Of a DNA stretch of 64,000 nucleotides, positions 25,986 through 35,134 are shown piece after piece. The position numbers and the translations under genes are program-made. The notes below the pieces were generated by a model that saw only the letters and a program-made list of their open reading frames with translations, was not told where the DNA came from and ran no database searches. Where the stretch lies: positions 31,027,960 to 31,091,959 of the forward strand of contig NC_092563.1 in the NCBI RefSeq assembly GCF_037975245.1. The letters are read 5' to 3'. This DNA is from Apostichopus japonicus. Taxonomy: Eukaryota; Echinodermata; Holothuroidea; Aspidochirotida; Stichopodidae. Each line of letters starts with the position of its first letter. The stretch's first letter is position 1.

Positions 25986-28900
25986 GGCCCCAAATATGCC
26001 AGATATATAAATATATATAAGCATCACAATTAACAAGTTGCTGTAACACAGCCATTGCGTCAAATATCCAAGCATGATTCTCTTCAGCTACACTTTTGAG
26101 TTCCATTGTTACATGGTCCTTTTCTTGGAGTTGGAGAAGTTTTGACTTGCATGTCTTGATCAAACATCCTCCAGGTGTGGAGAGGGAATACGGATAGGTT
26201 CCAAGAGTGTAGGTGAACATATCCTGAAGATCGACTTTCCGTTGGAGCTTGTTAATGACCACCAATATCGAGCTGAAGAGATTGCGATCTTCCTGGACGT
26301 TAACTGTGGGAGAGACTTTTACCACTTTCTTTATGGTGTTGAAAGTTTTCAATTTCGAAAGCTTCAGTGTGGAATAAAGTCTATATTGTTTGTCAAGAGC
26401 CTATCATTCACAAATTGTAAAAACCTTTCCTCACCAATGGCTTTTGCACTCAACAAATCAGAATGAACTTCAGGAGGAGGGACATATCCTGCTGTAAGAT
26501 GCATAACTTGGTTGCAATCTTCAGTGAACGGATTTGCAAAACCTTCAACGGTATCCATCACTCTTGAGACATCTTCCTCATCCCTCTGAAGTTGACTTTG
26601 GTCATTATGATGCCAGACAGAGCTGTCATTTAGTCCTGCCAGCTATCTGCATTTGGCCACAGTTGCAGCTCTCTCTGGGGATGACAGTATCTACTTTGCC
26701 ACAGCACCACTGTTAAGACTAAACGCAATAATTCCACCTGAAGACTTGGTATCTGTATTGAAGGTCTGCTCAATGGCCATGTCACAGGCCACCTGTCCAA
26801 ACTTGCTGCTTCTTGAGCGTTTAACAACAAACTCGCCTGAAAGTATCTGCTGACTAACACTGGGATAGGTGTTTGGTAAAACCATCATCTCTAACCAGCA
26901 AACTGAGAAATACCTCATATAATTGTGCTTGTCATATGCACACATCCAAGGCAACATAGATCGAATTGCAGCAAGGTGTAACTTGAAATTGCCTGTTCTT
27001 GTTGCTCTGATAAAATTCAGCACATATTGCATCATGTCCAGGAACAATGACCAGACAGAAAACATCTCAGATTGATGACCCAGGCAGAATTCAGTGTTCA
27101 ATGTCTAGAAGTTTCTGAAAGTCTTCATTTGTCAGATATCTTTGAAGCTTTTTAGCATCATTTTCGATGAGTTGAAGTTGACCAACAACTTTGTCCTTAA
27201 TTTCTGCATGTGCAGCCATGTCCTGTGTCTCCAAAAATGACTGCCAGTGTAAACGATGAAGAGCTTCGTAAATGATCTTGAAGATTCGAGTTGCTCTGTT
27301 GTAGTGCTTTCCACTCATCACACCATTCATCGAGCCAGAAGCAAGAATGCCCGAATCAATCAGAATGTCTTCCAAGCCTGCATCCCTGAATCGTTTCCCT
27401 ATCACTGCCAGCATAACACAGGTTGTGTGGAAAGATCCCAGTCGTTAGACAATCTTGCTAAATTTCTCCTTCTCTTTCCAAAGAACCTGTTGTGCTTTAC
27501 AGTATATTGCCTCATCGTGCACAGCAACTACCTCTTCTTGATCTAGCTTTGAGCAAATTACCAACGATTTTACAAGCAAGGAGTATACAGTTGACATCTC
27601 AGTGGGACTAGCTGGAACCTATTCTGCTGATTTTGGGAACATCTTCTGTCTGCATTGAATTAAAGACAGACCAACCAGGTTCTGTCTGTTGTTCAGTCTG
27701 CCTTGTTGCTGCTGGCCCGGTCACATATTGTTCTTGACTTGTCGAGGGCATGTCTAATGAATAATATGTTGTTCTAGCAGTAGACGCTTCATACAACCCT
27801 TGCATTGTTGCATCGTTTAAAGGAGTAGGAACGAAGAAGCAGCCAAGCAAAATCTAACGAAAGGGCACCGTTACCTGCCGACTTGTCTTCAGTCAACAAT
27901 GAGGAATCCAACTGAAATTCCCCTGGTCCTTCACTTTTAGTTTGGAAGTAATGTGGAAGTGGCTGGATATGGCTTGCAAAAGAACGTTCTCTTGTTCGTT
28001 TAACTTCTGGGGTGGTATGGGCCTCTATCTCTCTTACTGCATTCCTCTGAATAACAATTCCATTGGTGTTATGAGTGGTGCCCTTTCCAGACAGTGTTTC
28101 CTCCATCAGGTCTCTATTGTCAAAAACTAAAGTGGTATATTGAGAAGGCATAATATTTTCTGGAACACAGTTTTTCTTCAGTACTTCATTCGCAATGGCA
28201 GTATCAAGCTCCTGCAAGTAGCTTAGTGAAACGGAATGCCCAAAACTGTTCATCATTCCCAAAATTTTGACGTTTTTGCTCAGATGTCGAATGCTGACTC
28301 CAAGTGCAACATGTTTGGGAGTGGCAACTCTTCCTCGATAGTGGGCAAAAAGTATGTCTTGAGCGATAGATTCTACCTAAAACATCATGTCCTTAGGCAG
28401 CCTGACCTTTTCCTTATCTTCAAACATCAAATCTTGACAGTCTGGTGAAATCAATAAAACAAGAAAGTTATGGAGTTTCAAAGGAATGATTTGATCTACA
28501 TCAGAGCTATTCAACTGGTTGTTTGTTAGTGGCCACTGCAGTCCATCACCAATATCCATCATACTCCTCCGTAAAATTTGAGCAGCATGGTAGAGATCTC
28601 TTGTCTCCTCTACTTGCACTCTTTGACCTGGGTTTGTTGATCTCACTTCAGTACAATCTGAACCTTCGCTCATTGAACTTGGATCCACATTTTTTTCAAG
28701 CAAAGCTCCCTTTGGAAGAAAGTCTGAGTAAATCAACTCACATCTCTTCCTTTTTTTGGGCACCAGAATGTATTTTAGGCCCAAACCTTGCAAGCATTTT
28801 TTTCTGTCCTGAATTGTGTATTACTTCCACCTTTAGCATGAACAAAGCCCGTGTATTGTTTCATAAGTTTTGAAATTTTCAAAACTTCCCCCTTCACTAT

Positions 28901-29338
28901 TACTGTTCCTTCCACATAAAGAGCAAGATCATCAAAAGCTTCAGCATCAGTTTCTTTATTTTCTGCTGATTGCTGGTTAGTTCCATCAACATTTTCATGT
29001 GTTCTAACATATAAAAAATAACAGTTCCTGTGGTAGCAAACTTCAACAGCAATCAAATCTTTATCTCTTATTTGGAACAGTAACTTTTCATCATTGCTCT
29101 GCAGAGCTGCTAACTTCAATCGTCTTTCTGCATCCAAAGTTAGGCATTGTTTCTTGTTTTCTGTTGCCAGTTTTCCTGTCTCTGATAAATTTGTGACCGA
29201 ATTTGCCACATAGTTTTGACGTTGATACCATATGAAAAATACATTCACGCGGTAGTATTCTGGTCGCAGATTCTTGGCCGGGTTGGGAGAACGAACGTCG
29301 TTGCCTCTTGGTAGCCGGTGGAGCATCAGCCGGTTCTT
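25986..29338 (-). pseudogene. Cargo gene of the TIR element: multicopy CIF-x/HEEADTR-type family, broken
   Basis: Read from 29,338 downward. A splice acceptor (GGTATTTTTCAG) precedes a Lys/Arg-rich start (ATKRQRRS), then LPRECIF, a QCLTLDAERRL block and CYHRNCYFLYVRTH. Next come CELIYSDFLPKG, DLYHAAQILRRS, TPKHVALGVSIRHL, METLSGKGTTHNT-like residues (seen as EETLSGKGTTHNT), GLEDILIDSGI, RSMLPWMCAYDKHNYMRY, FGQVACDMAIEQTFNTDTKS, SGGIIAFSLNSGAV, NPFTEDCN, VDLQDMFTYTLG and WIFDAMAVLQQL. This order matches a large uncharacterised protein family I know from invertebrate genomes; I cannot name it formally. Lesions: frame changes near 29,175, 28,790, 27,840, 27,590, 27,100 and 26,690; an in-frame TAG at 28,377; another stop near 27,450. 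The C-terminal nuclease-like domain of full family members is absent. Confidence 0.75.
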
Positions 29339-31232
29339 CTGAAAAATACCAAAATAGGAACAAATACTTAGGAACGCTCAACTATACATACATAGTTACA
29401 GAATTAAATAATGCTTTTCGTTTAGAAAACCACGGTTATGCAGAGGCTATGTTGAAAATAGTGCAAGTTTTCAAGTACTTTAATACTACAGTATATCTAT
29501 GCGTTTACTGTTTAGACTACAAGAGCATCAACATGGAATTTCTCTTCTTCATCAATCTAACACAAACATGAATTACTACCCACCCACCGAACCTACTAGC
29601 AGTCACAAAAGTATAGTTATAGGAGATGTTATAATCATCGCACTCATCAAATAATATCAAGGAAAACTTTTACCTATGTAACAGATGGTGGTTAAAATTT
29701 ATAATCAGAACGACCAATTAAAATAAAGTATGAATGAAAGTAAATAATTTCAACATTAATATTTGCATGCATGCCTGCCTAAATATGGTAAAGAAACTGC
29801 TGTCGATGATAAAATATATGATATAATGGACAAAGAAGAGGCCTAAATTCAAATACAATAGATACAGTTTCATTGAAGACGCTGTTGTAGCCTCCGCTAA
29901 AGACAACAAGATATACTCGGGCCAGAATGCCAACTATAATCGTACAACATATAGAAACTGAAAAACTGAAGCCTTGGTTATGGGTATACACGGCTACACA
30001 TCTGGGAGAGTTGACTTAACTACGCATACTGTATTGCTGTTGGCTAGCAAAAAATTATTAATAGTAGGACTGTGTCATATTGTAAGGATCGAGTGAGAGA
30101 GATGACATGTGCATAATCCAGGGCCTGGTGCAGCTCATAAGCAAATATAAGTTTTGGATAACCAATGGCTAGATGGGGACACAAGGAAACGCAAGATAGT
30201 AAATACATCATTATCCTACACCTCAATGGTCCATCCGACCCCATCTCTCTTAAATGTCATTGTTATGAATAGGCTAGTTATGAAAATGTTTATAAACACA
30301 AGAAGCAGTAGGCCTACACAGTCGGGAAGAACAGAATGTAAAGTTAAAAAAAGGAAGCCATCTTGCACTATAAAGCTGATGTTCGGATTCAAAATATGTG
30401 CTAAAATAGTTATACGGTATGCCCCAACGTTAGGCTTACAAATGCTCGAGGCACTCGTAACGTTAAATATCACTAGGTCCATAGATATGCACGTTAGGAA
30501 TACGAGCCTCTCACTATAGGCCTCAAAAAGAGAAAGTCAAAAGATTCTCACGGGAAAAATTATGATTTAAAAATTGATTGAATATGTGGTCAGTGATGAA
30601 AATTAGGAATCATATTAATAAAAATCACCTTCCGAAGTAGTATCATGAGATTTCCTTTCTTTACTGATGTTCATTTTAATGGTGAAGTCCTGGTAGTAAC
30701 TTCTGTGATAACGAAACGAATCGTACTCTCAATTCCCTGTCCAAATACTCTCCGATTGAAGGGCAATAAGGCTAAATCTGCTATGGCAGATATCTCTCAA
30801 CTGCTTCGCGCAGGTTCTAAAGGTGTTCCAGCTTTTTCGGAAAATTTTGCCAATTTTTCAGTACTATTTGCTCGAGAACAGCACACACATTCATCCATCG
30901 TTCGTATCGGTTTTCGGTATGACGCCGATCGGTTTCAGGTGAAAACCACAACAAAGCCTTTCTATAGCGCCAGGTGACATAATCACGAGACACAAACTGC
31001 CTTTAGCCATTGGCTTAAAACGTCAATATTGTTACGCGAGGTAGGTGACTTTCACAGTATCGGAACGTACACAGGTATAAATTAGTAACTATTTAACTCT
31101 TGTTTTCTCGAAAAGTATCTCGTTTCACTCTGGACAACAAGTTGAAATGACAAAAGGGTAAAATATTAACGAATTCTGACTGTCAAACCTTAGTGACTCT
31201 AATGGTGCAACGAAAGTGTAAAATTTCAGTGG
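29339..31232. other. Right part of the TIR element: upstream region of the cargo gene
   Basis: Probable 5' intron/leader of the cargo gene plus unannotated element sequence. An open frame of 110 codons on + (30,645-30,977, ATG start) has no domain I recognise and no splice support. It could be chance. Other frames here are short shadows. The sequence is AT-rich without internal repeats of note, up to the subterminal inverted repeat near 31,185. Confidence 0.4.
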
Positions 31233-31247
31233 TCGGCCCACTGACTA

Positions 31248-31840
31248 TTCCTAGAAACTGAAAAATAAGACCAAAGTCATTCCAGTTCATTCCAATTTTA
31301 ACATGGTTTTGAACTTTTAGAATTTCGATCTAAAATACCGACATTTCCATTCAACGCTAAGAGATGTTCGATGTTGATAAAACATATAATCGTGACATCC
31401 TCTGATTCCCTTCAGTTCAATTCACAGAGGTCCGGCGACGAGATGGAAAATAGTTGCTTAGATCACTTGTAAAAACTGTCGGAACGGATGTTTGGCCAAT
31501 TTGATGTACTGTAGATTGATAGTTTATTCCAAAGCATTCGTGCAGTTTGCCAGTCACAATAGATTTTCTATCTGGAAATTAAACAATTTAATTTTTTTTC
31601 TAAATACTGAGAAATTGAAAATGAAACCAACGTCATTTCACTTCAAACCAATTTTGACATGGTTTTGAACATTTAAAATTTCGATGTGAAATACCGTCAT
31701 TTCTCGGATGTTCTGCCCATTTGATGTACAGTAGATTTAGATTTTATTCCAAAGCTTTTCGATCTGGAAATTAAACAAATTTGTCAGTATTGAGAAAGTG
31801 AAAAATAAGACCAAAGTCATTCCAGTTCAAACCAAAGCTC
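31248..31840 (+). repeat. Satellite array, degenerate right edge
   Basis: The satellite resumes after the TIR element at CCTAGAAACTGAAAAATAAG. One module remains (31428-31445, R-S-G-D-E-M) with a good acceptor, TTCACAG, but with the donor changed from GGTAAAAT-like to GGAAAAT. A second monomer is deleted through its acceptor and module (TCATTTCTCGGATGTTCTGCC near 31,702). Divergence is higher than inside the array, as expected at an array edge. The last recognisable satellite words (AAGACCAAAGTCATTCCAGT) end near 31,835. Confidence 0.88.
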
Positions 31841-32454
31841 AGTCCAAACTCTTGTTTCTCTTCAAAAATGAATGGCATGGACGAATGATGAATGGCATAC
31901 TGAAAACAAGCTATCGTAATGTGCAACATGACAAATCTAAAAATAAACAACACAACAAATTAACAGAATGGGTTTTATTAACATGCGAACAATGAACCAT
32001 GATAGATGGTACAGTTCACTCTGCTTCATTCAAATTTAGTCATTAAGTTGCCCATGTTCTAATAAATTAAATACAATGGTCTTTTTTGAGCCAGCGAATA
32101 AGTCTTGGACCTCAACGCATTTTTGTAGTTTTGATTTGGCACGTAATAGTACCTCGTTTTGTAAAAATAAAAAATAACAATAACTGTAGTTCCTTCTAAA
32201 CATGTCGAGCACACAGAATGCAGTGGCGTGAAAAAAGAAAAAAAAACATAAAATGAGGGAGGGGGAGACGGGCATTTTACCGTTGGTCAGTTTGCGGATC
32301 TTCGCCAGAAAAGTTTTAGTTTTGAGATCCTGCTGTGGTCCAGATGGGACACTTTATCCAATACATCGTTGGTTGAATCTCATATTAAATTGAGATTTCG
32401 TTCAGATTTTCGAGTAATGTATCGACATTTTGGTAAGGTTCGGGGCTTTTTTTC
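31841..32454. other. Non-coding spacer between the satellite and the helical-protein exon
   Basis: No convincing gene or RNA. An open frame on - (32,036-32,275) runs over A/G-rich low complexity (GAAAAAAGAAAAAAAAAC) and looks like chance. The stretch is likely intronic to the downstream exon if the gene begins further left. Confidence 0.4.
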
Positions 32455-32559
32455 TGTCGTACCGACATTTTCTTGTTTCCCTTAAAAAGTTCGAATTTAA
32501 GCAAATATTATCTAGCTTTATTTTTATTTCCTCTTTTCCTTATGTTCTATTTACAAAAG
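32455..32559 (+). promoter_or_regulatory. Intron 3' end with splice acceptor, homologous to the satellite
   Basis: The stretch contains TACCGACATTTTC, TTCGAATTTAAGCAAATATTATC, a long pyrimidine tract, and ATGTTCTATTTACAAAAG. Satellite monomers read TACCGACATTTCC, TTCGATTTTATTTAAAAATATTATC, a T/C tract, and TTGTTCCATTCACAG in the same order. The satellite acceptor CACAG aligns with ACAAA here, so the usable AG is three bases further right (32558-32559), which keeps the phase. The open frame continues upstream to 32,473 only through a TTG codon; the first in-frame ATG codons are 32,542 and 32,572. Confidence 0.7.
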
Positions 32560-33573
32560 TTGGTCGAAGAAATGGTAGATCGTTTCGCAGATGAGTTACA
32601 AGAGTTGCCGGAAAAGATGCGGATCTTCTCACTGTGTCTTAGATCTCTATATGTGGAGCATGCAGTGGGTTCTTTTGCAAACATAGCCACTGGTTTCAAT
32701 AGCATCCGTGATCAAACGAGGAAAGACGCTATCTACTATGTGAAAGCTATTTTGCCTCTGTCTACCCAAGTGGTAAGGTACATCCAAGAGTTCTTTGCGT
32801 ACTATGAAGGGCTGGAGCTAGACGAATGGAAACAATTTCTTCCTACTATCCTGGAAGACGTGACCGGACAACAGCAATGCTGCATCGAGATAGCAAAAAT
32901 GCACGAAGAAATGATGGGAATCCTGCAGCAGAGACTTGAGGATGCGAAAACTAATTTCCGTAAGCTTGATGATTTTAACAACGATCTCATGGAAAAGATA
33001 GCCAAACTGGAAGAAGAAGCTGTGAACTCAATGGCATGGATCCGTGGAGTGTCGTTTATTCCAATTGTGGGATCAGTTTTAGCCTCTCTATTCAACAAGA
33101 GTGTAGAATATGACTTGGTTAAGGCGGTGGCGGACGTTCAGCAGGTAAACATCAATTTTGTAGCAACCATGGTCGTTAGCAATGCAATAATTCCAGCACT
33201 TTCTGGTGTCCTGAATGGGCTTGGTAGAGTTGCATATTTCTTGCAGATGATGAAAGAGGAGCTCACTACTTTCCACAGCAAAGAAGAACAGGCAGTTGAG
33301 GAAACCAAACGGCTTCATTACATCATGATGAAAAAGAAAGCAGTGGAGATGAAAACAAGCTGCAAAGCATTTTACGCCATGATTCCTGGAGTACGAACCG
33401 ACCTGCAGTGTATCCCAGAGATGCCGGATGACCTGAATTACGTCGATAAATGGCTTATCAAGCAGCAGGAACTTATTAAGAAGAAATACGAAAATGAGCT
33501 CACAGACCAGTTGAAAAAACTGCTCAAGCAATGCGAATCAATCGAGGGGGTGCAACAGCTTGCGATTGAGTAG
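32560..33573 (+). CDS. Alpha-helical protein with two hydrophobic segments; ClyA/HBL-type pore-former-like (last exon)
   Basis: Open exon of 337 codons plus stop. Numbering from 32,560: residues 1-155 are amphipathic helices rich in Leu/Glu/Lys. A hydrophobic segment containing FIPIVGSVLASLF follows (about 158-178), then a helix. A second long hydrophobic stretch has NFVATMVVSNAIIPALSGVL (about 198-217 and on to 231), followed by charged coiled-coil-like helices to the end. This order (long N-terminal helices, hydrophobic hairpin, long C-terminal helices) is the layout of alpha-pore-forming proteins of the ClyA/HBL/NHE class. The match is by pattern only and apolipoprotein-L-like or other helical proteins remain possible. 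The exon start is set by the acceptor at 32,558-32,559; translation could instead begin at ATG 32,572. No signal peptide exon is seen. The exon is more GC-rich than its surroundings, and its first ~130 bp are the source of the upstream satellite. Confidence 0.6.
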   Translation: MVEEMVDRFADELQELPEKMRIFSLCLRSLYVEHAVGSFANIATGFNSIRDQTRKDAIYYVKAILPLSTQVVRYIQEFFAYYEGLELDEWKQFLPTILEDVTGQQQCCIEIAKMHEEMMGILQQRLEDAKTNFRKLDDFNNDLMEKIAKLEEEAVNSMAWIRGVSFIPIVGSVLASLFNKSVEYDLVKAVADVQQVNINFVATMVVSNAIIPALSGVLNGLGRVAYFLQMMKEELTTFHSKEEQAVEETKRLHYIMMKKKAVEMKTSCKAFYAMIPGVRTDLQCIPEMPDDLNYVDKWLIKQQELIKKKYENELTDQLKKLLKQCESIEGVQQLAIE

Positions 33574-34790
33574 TAGGTGCTAGTGCCTTGGATGTACCTA
33601 ACACGCTGTCGCGTTATAGTCATTTCTGCACTATTAGCACTTAACTACTTACGCTACAGCTTAATAGTCTACTCGGTAAATTTCAAAATGTCGACACTTT
33701 CTGTTTTGCTAATACCGCACTGATATAGAAAAAAACGAAGTAATTAATCTTCATGTGGCCACATAAATGAGTTTGATCAATAACTCTATAACTATGCAGC
33801 TTGCAATATATAATTTCAATGATAAATTGGCAATGAATTAAACTTTTGATTTAAGTTGAGAGAGATACATTTGACATGCATGGAGGGGAGTGTTACTTTT
33901 AAGGGTCATAAACGGTTGTTTGAGCAGAACGGTCGGTGGTTCCAGCATATCGATAATCAATATTTTGTATTTATTTCATTTCCTGAGTTCCATTCCAATA
34001 TTTTAGCATTTATCTTAAAAGGCAATGTAATGCTTCCTTAGCGATGAAGTGAATCGTATACCTTAAGGAAAGGGAGCATGGCTTGATAATCCACTTGATT
34101 TAGTATATGAGTAAACGAGAAAATAAAATATGTTGCTCTACGTACTGTGCTCAGTGTAGCCGGGTATAGTTTGCTTAAGTAGATAACTAATAATATACCT
34201 ATTGTGAATGATCTGTAAAGTGTTCTACGCGTTGTTCATCTTTCTTTGGTTGACTGAGCAAATAACTGAAGTGGTTTTCGGCAGAGCTCAACCATCATTC
34301 ATTAAAGAAGGGCCAATGAAGTGAGGACTTGTATTTATGATACAAAAACTGGTAAATTATGCATATGCGTGGTAGAATATATAAATACATAATATGTACA
34401 GGTATATGCAGAATGGTGAAATAATCCCAGTAAGGGCCAACAGCAATAAAGCTTATAAGCAGATCTCCAAAGACGGTAAATGATCATTTCAGTCATGTGG
34501 CAATGACCCAATGATACCATGCCATTCTAAAGACTCACCCTGTCACTCACGAGTATTTGTCTGCCTCAAGGTTGGCCAGAGGAACCCGTTGTAGTGTAGT
34601 CCGTAGAAGAAGTATTGTGAACACTAATTAATTTTTAACTCGTATCTTTGAAATAATAAAAATGCTACTTTTTTGGGGACAGACAACGGGGCATGTTTAA
34701 TCAATCAACAGTCAGTGGTTTACATGGTTTAATAAATAAAAGCATTGTAGTTTCTTCCTCTTGCTCTCTTTTTTGATTGTTAGCGTTTAA
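33574..34790. other. 3' flank of the helical-protein exon
   Basis: No gene recognised; the short frames near 33,856-34,041 and 34,335-34,520 lack features. Candidate polyadenylation signals for the + gene are AATAAA at 34,122-34,127 and the tandem TTAATAAATAAAAG near 34,729-34,742. Either would give a 3' UTR of about 0.55-1.2 kb. Confidence 0.4.
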
Positions 34791-34821
34791 TGAATACTTA
34801 TATCAAGGATTATCATGCGGT

Positions 34822-35055
34822 GACCGGACAACTCCCCTCTAGACAATTACCTTTAGGGCAATTACCACCCGGACATCTCCCCCCCCCCTGGACAATTACC
34901 CCTCGGACAGTTCCCACCCACACAATTCCCACCCGGACAGTTCCCGCCCCCCAAAAAATCCCCCCGGACAATTCCCATCCCGGTCGACCCCCCCCCCGGA
35001 AAATTAGCCCCCGGTCAATTACCCTCCCGGACTATCTCCCCGGACAATTTGCCAT
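34822..35055. repeat. C-rich minisatellite with GGACAATT units
   Basis: Degenerate units of about 13-16 bp built on CCCGGACAATTACC and variants (GGACAGTTCCC, GGTCAATTACC) run for about 230 bp, interspersed with C runs (CCCCCCCC). The 124-codon open frame across it is a by-product of the repeat. It abuts the (TA)n tract left of the Penelope-like element. Confidence 0.85.
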
Positions 35056-35076
35056 TGTCTTAGGGCTTATTAGAAG

Positions 35077-35078
<2 letters not shown>

Positions 35079-35132
<54 letters not shown>
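35079..35132. repeat. (TA)n microsatellite
   Basis: Uninterrupted TATATA tract of about 54 bp immediately left of the Penelope-like element. A comparable tract lies at its right end. Confidence 0.97.

Positions 35133-35134
<2 letters not shown>

Larger units (their letters stand above)
24296..31247. mobile_element. TIR DNA transposon inserted in the satellite
   Basis: The satellite is interrupted by a ~6.95 kb segment whose ends are inverted repeats. The left end reads TAGTCAGTGGGCCGA (24296-24310) and the right end is its reverse complement (31233-31247). A second, subterminal pair is CGTTGCA followed about 10 bp later by GTCACTAAGGTTTGA (left, about 24,341-24,368); its inverted partner lies at about 31,185-31,212. 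Satellite flanks are GTAAGTAC on the left and TTCCTAGAAACTG on the right. If the TIR begins GTCAGTGGG, a TA duplication flanks it on both sides; other boundaries are possible. The cargo on - is a decayed multicopy gene. Superfamily is not assigned. A Cys-rich N-terminal part plus the XPG/PIN-like C-terminal domain known in this family makes Academ worth testing, which is inference. Confidence 0.8.

Noticed and set aside
26242-30519. Plus-strand frames across the transposon cargo region
   Set aside because: They are antisense shadows of the - strand pseudogene or lie in its leader, with no recognisable domains.
24296-31247. hAT or piggyBac assignment of the TIR element
   Set aside because: No 8-bp or TTAA duplication is visible at the ends, and the cargo lacks recognisable hAT or piggyBac motifs.
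32473-32559. Hydrophobic N-terminal signal sequence of the helical protein
   Set aside because: It is read from a pyrimidine tract without an ATG at its start and is homologous to the intron-like part of the satellite; it is probably not translated.
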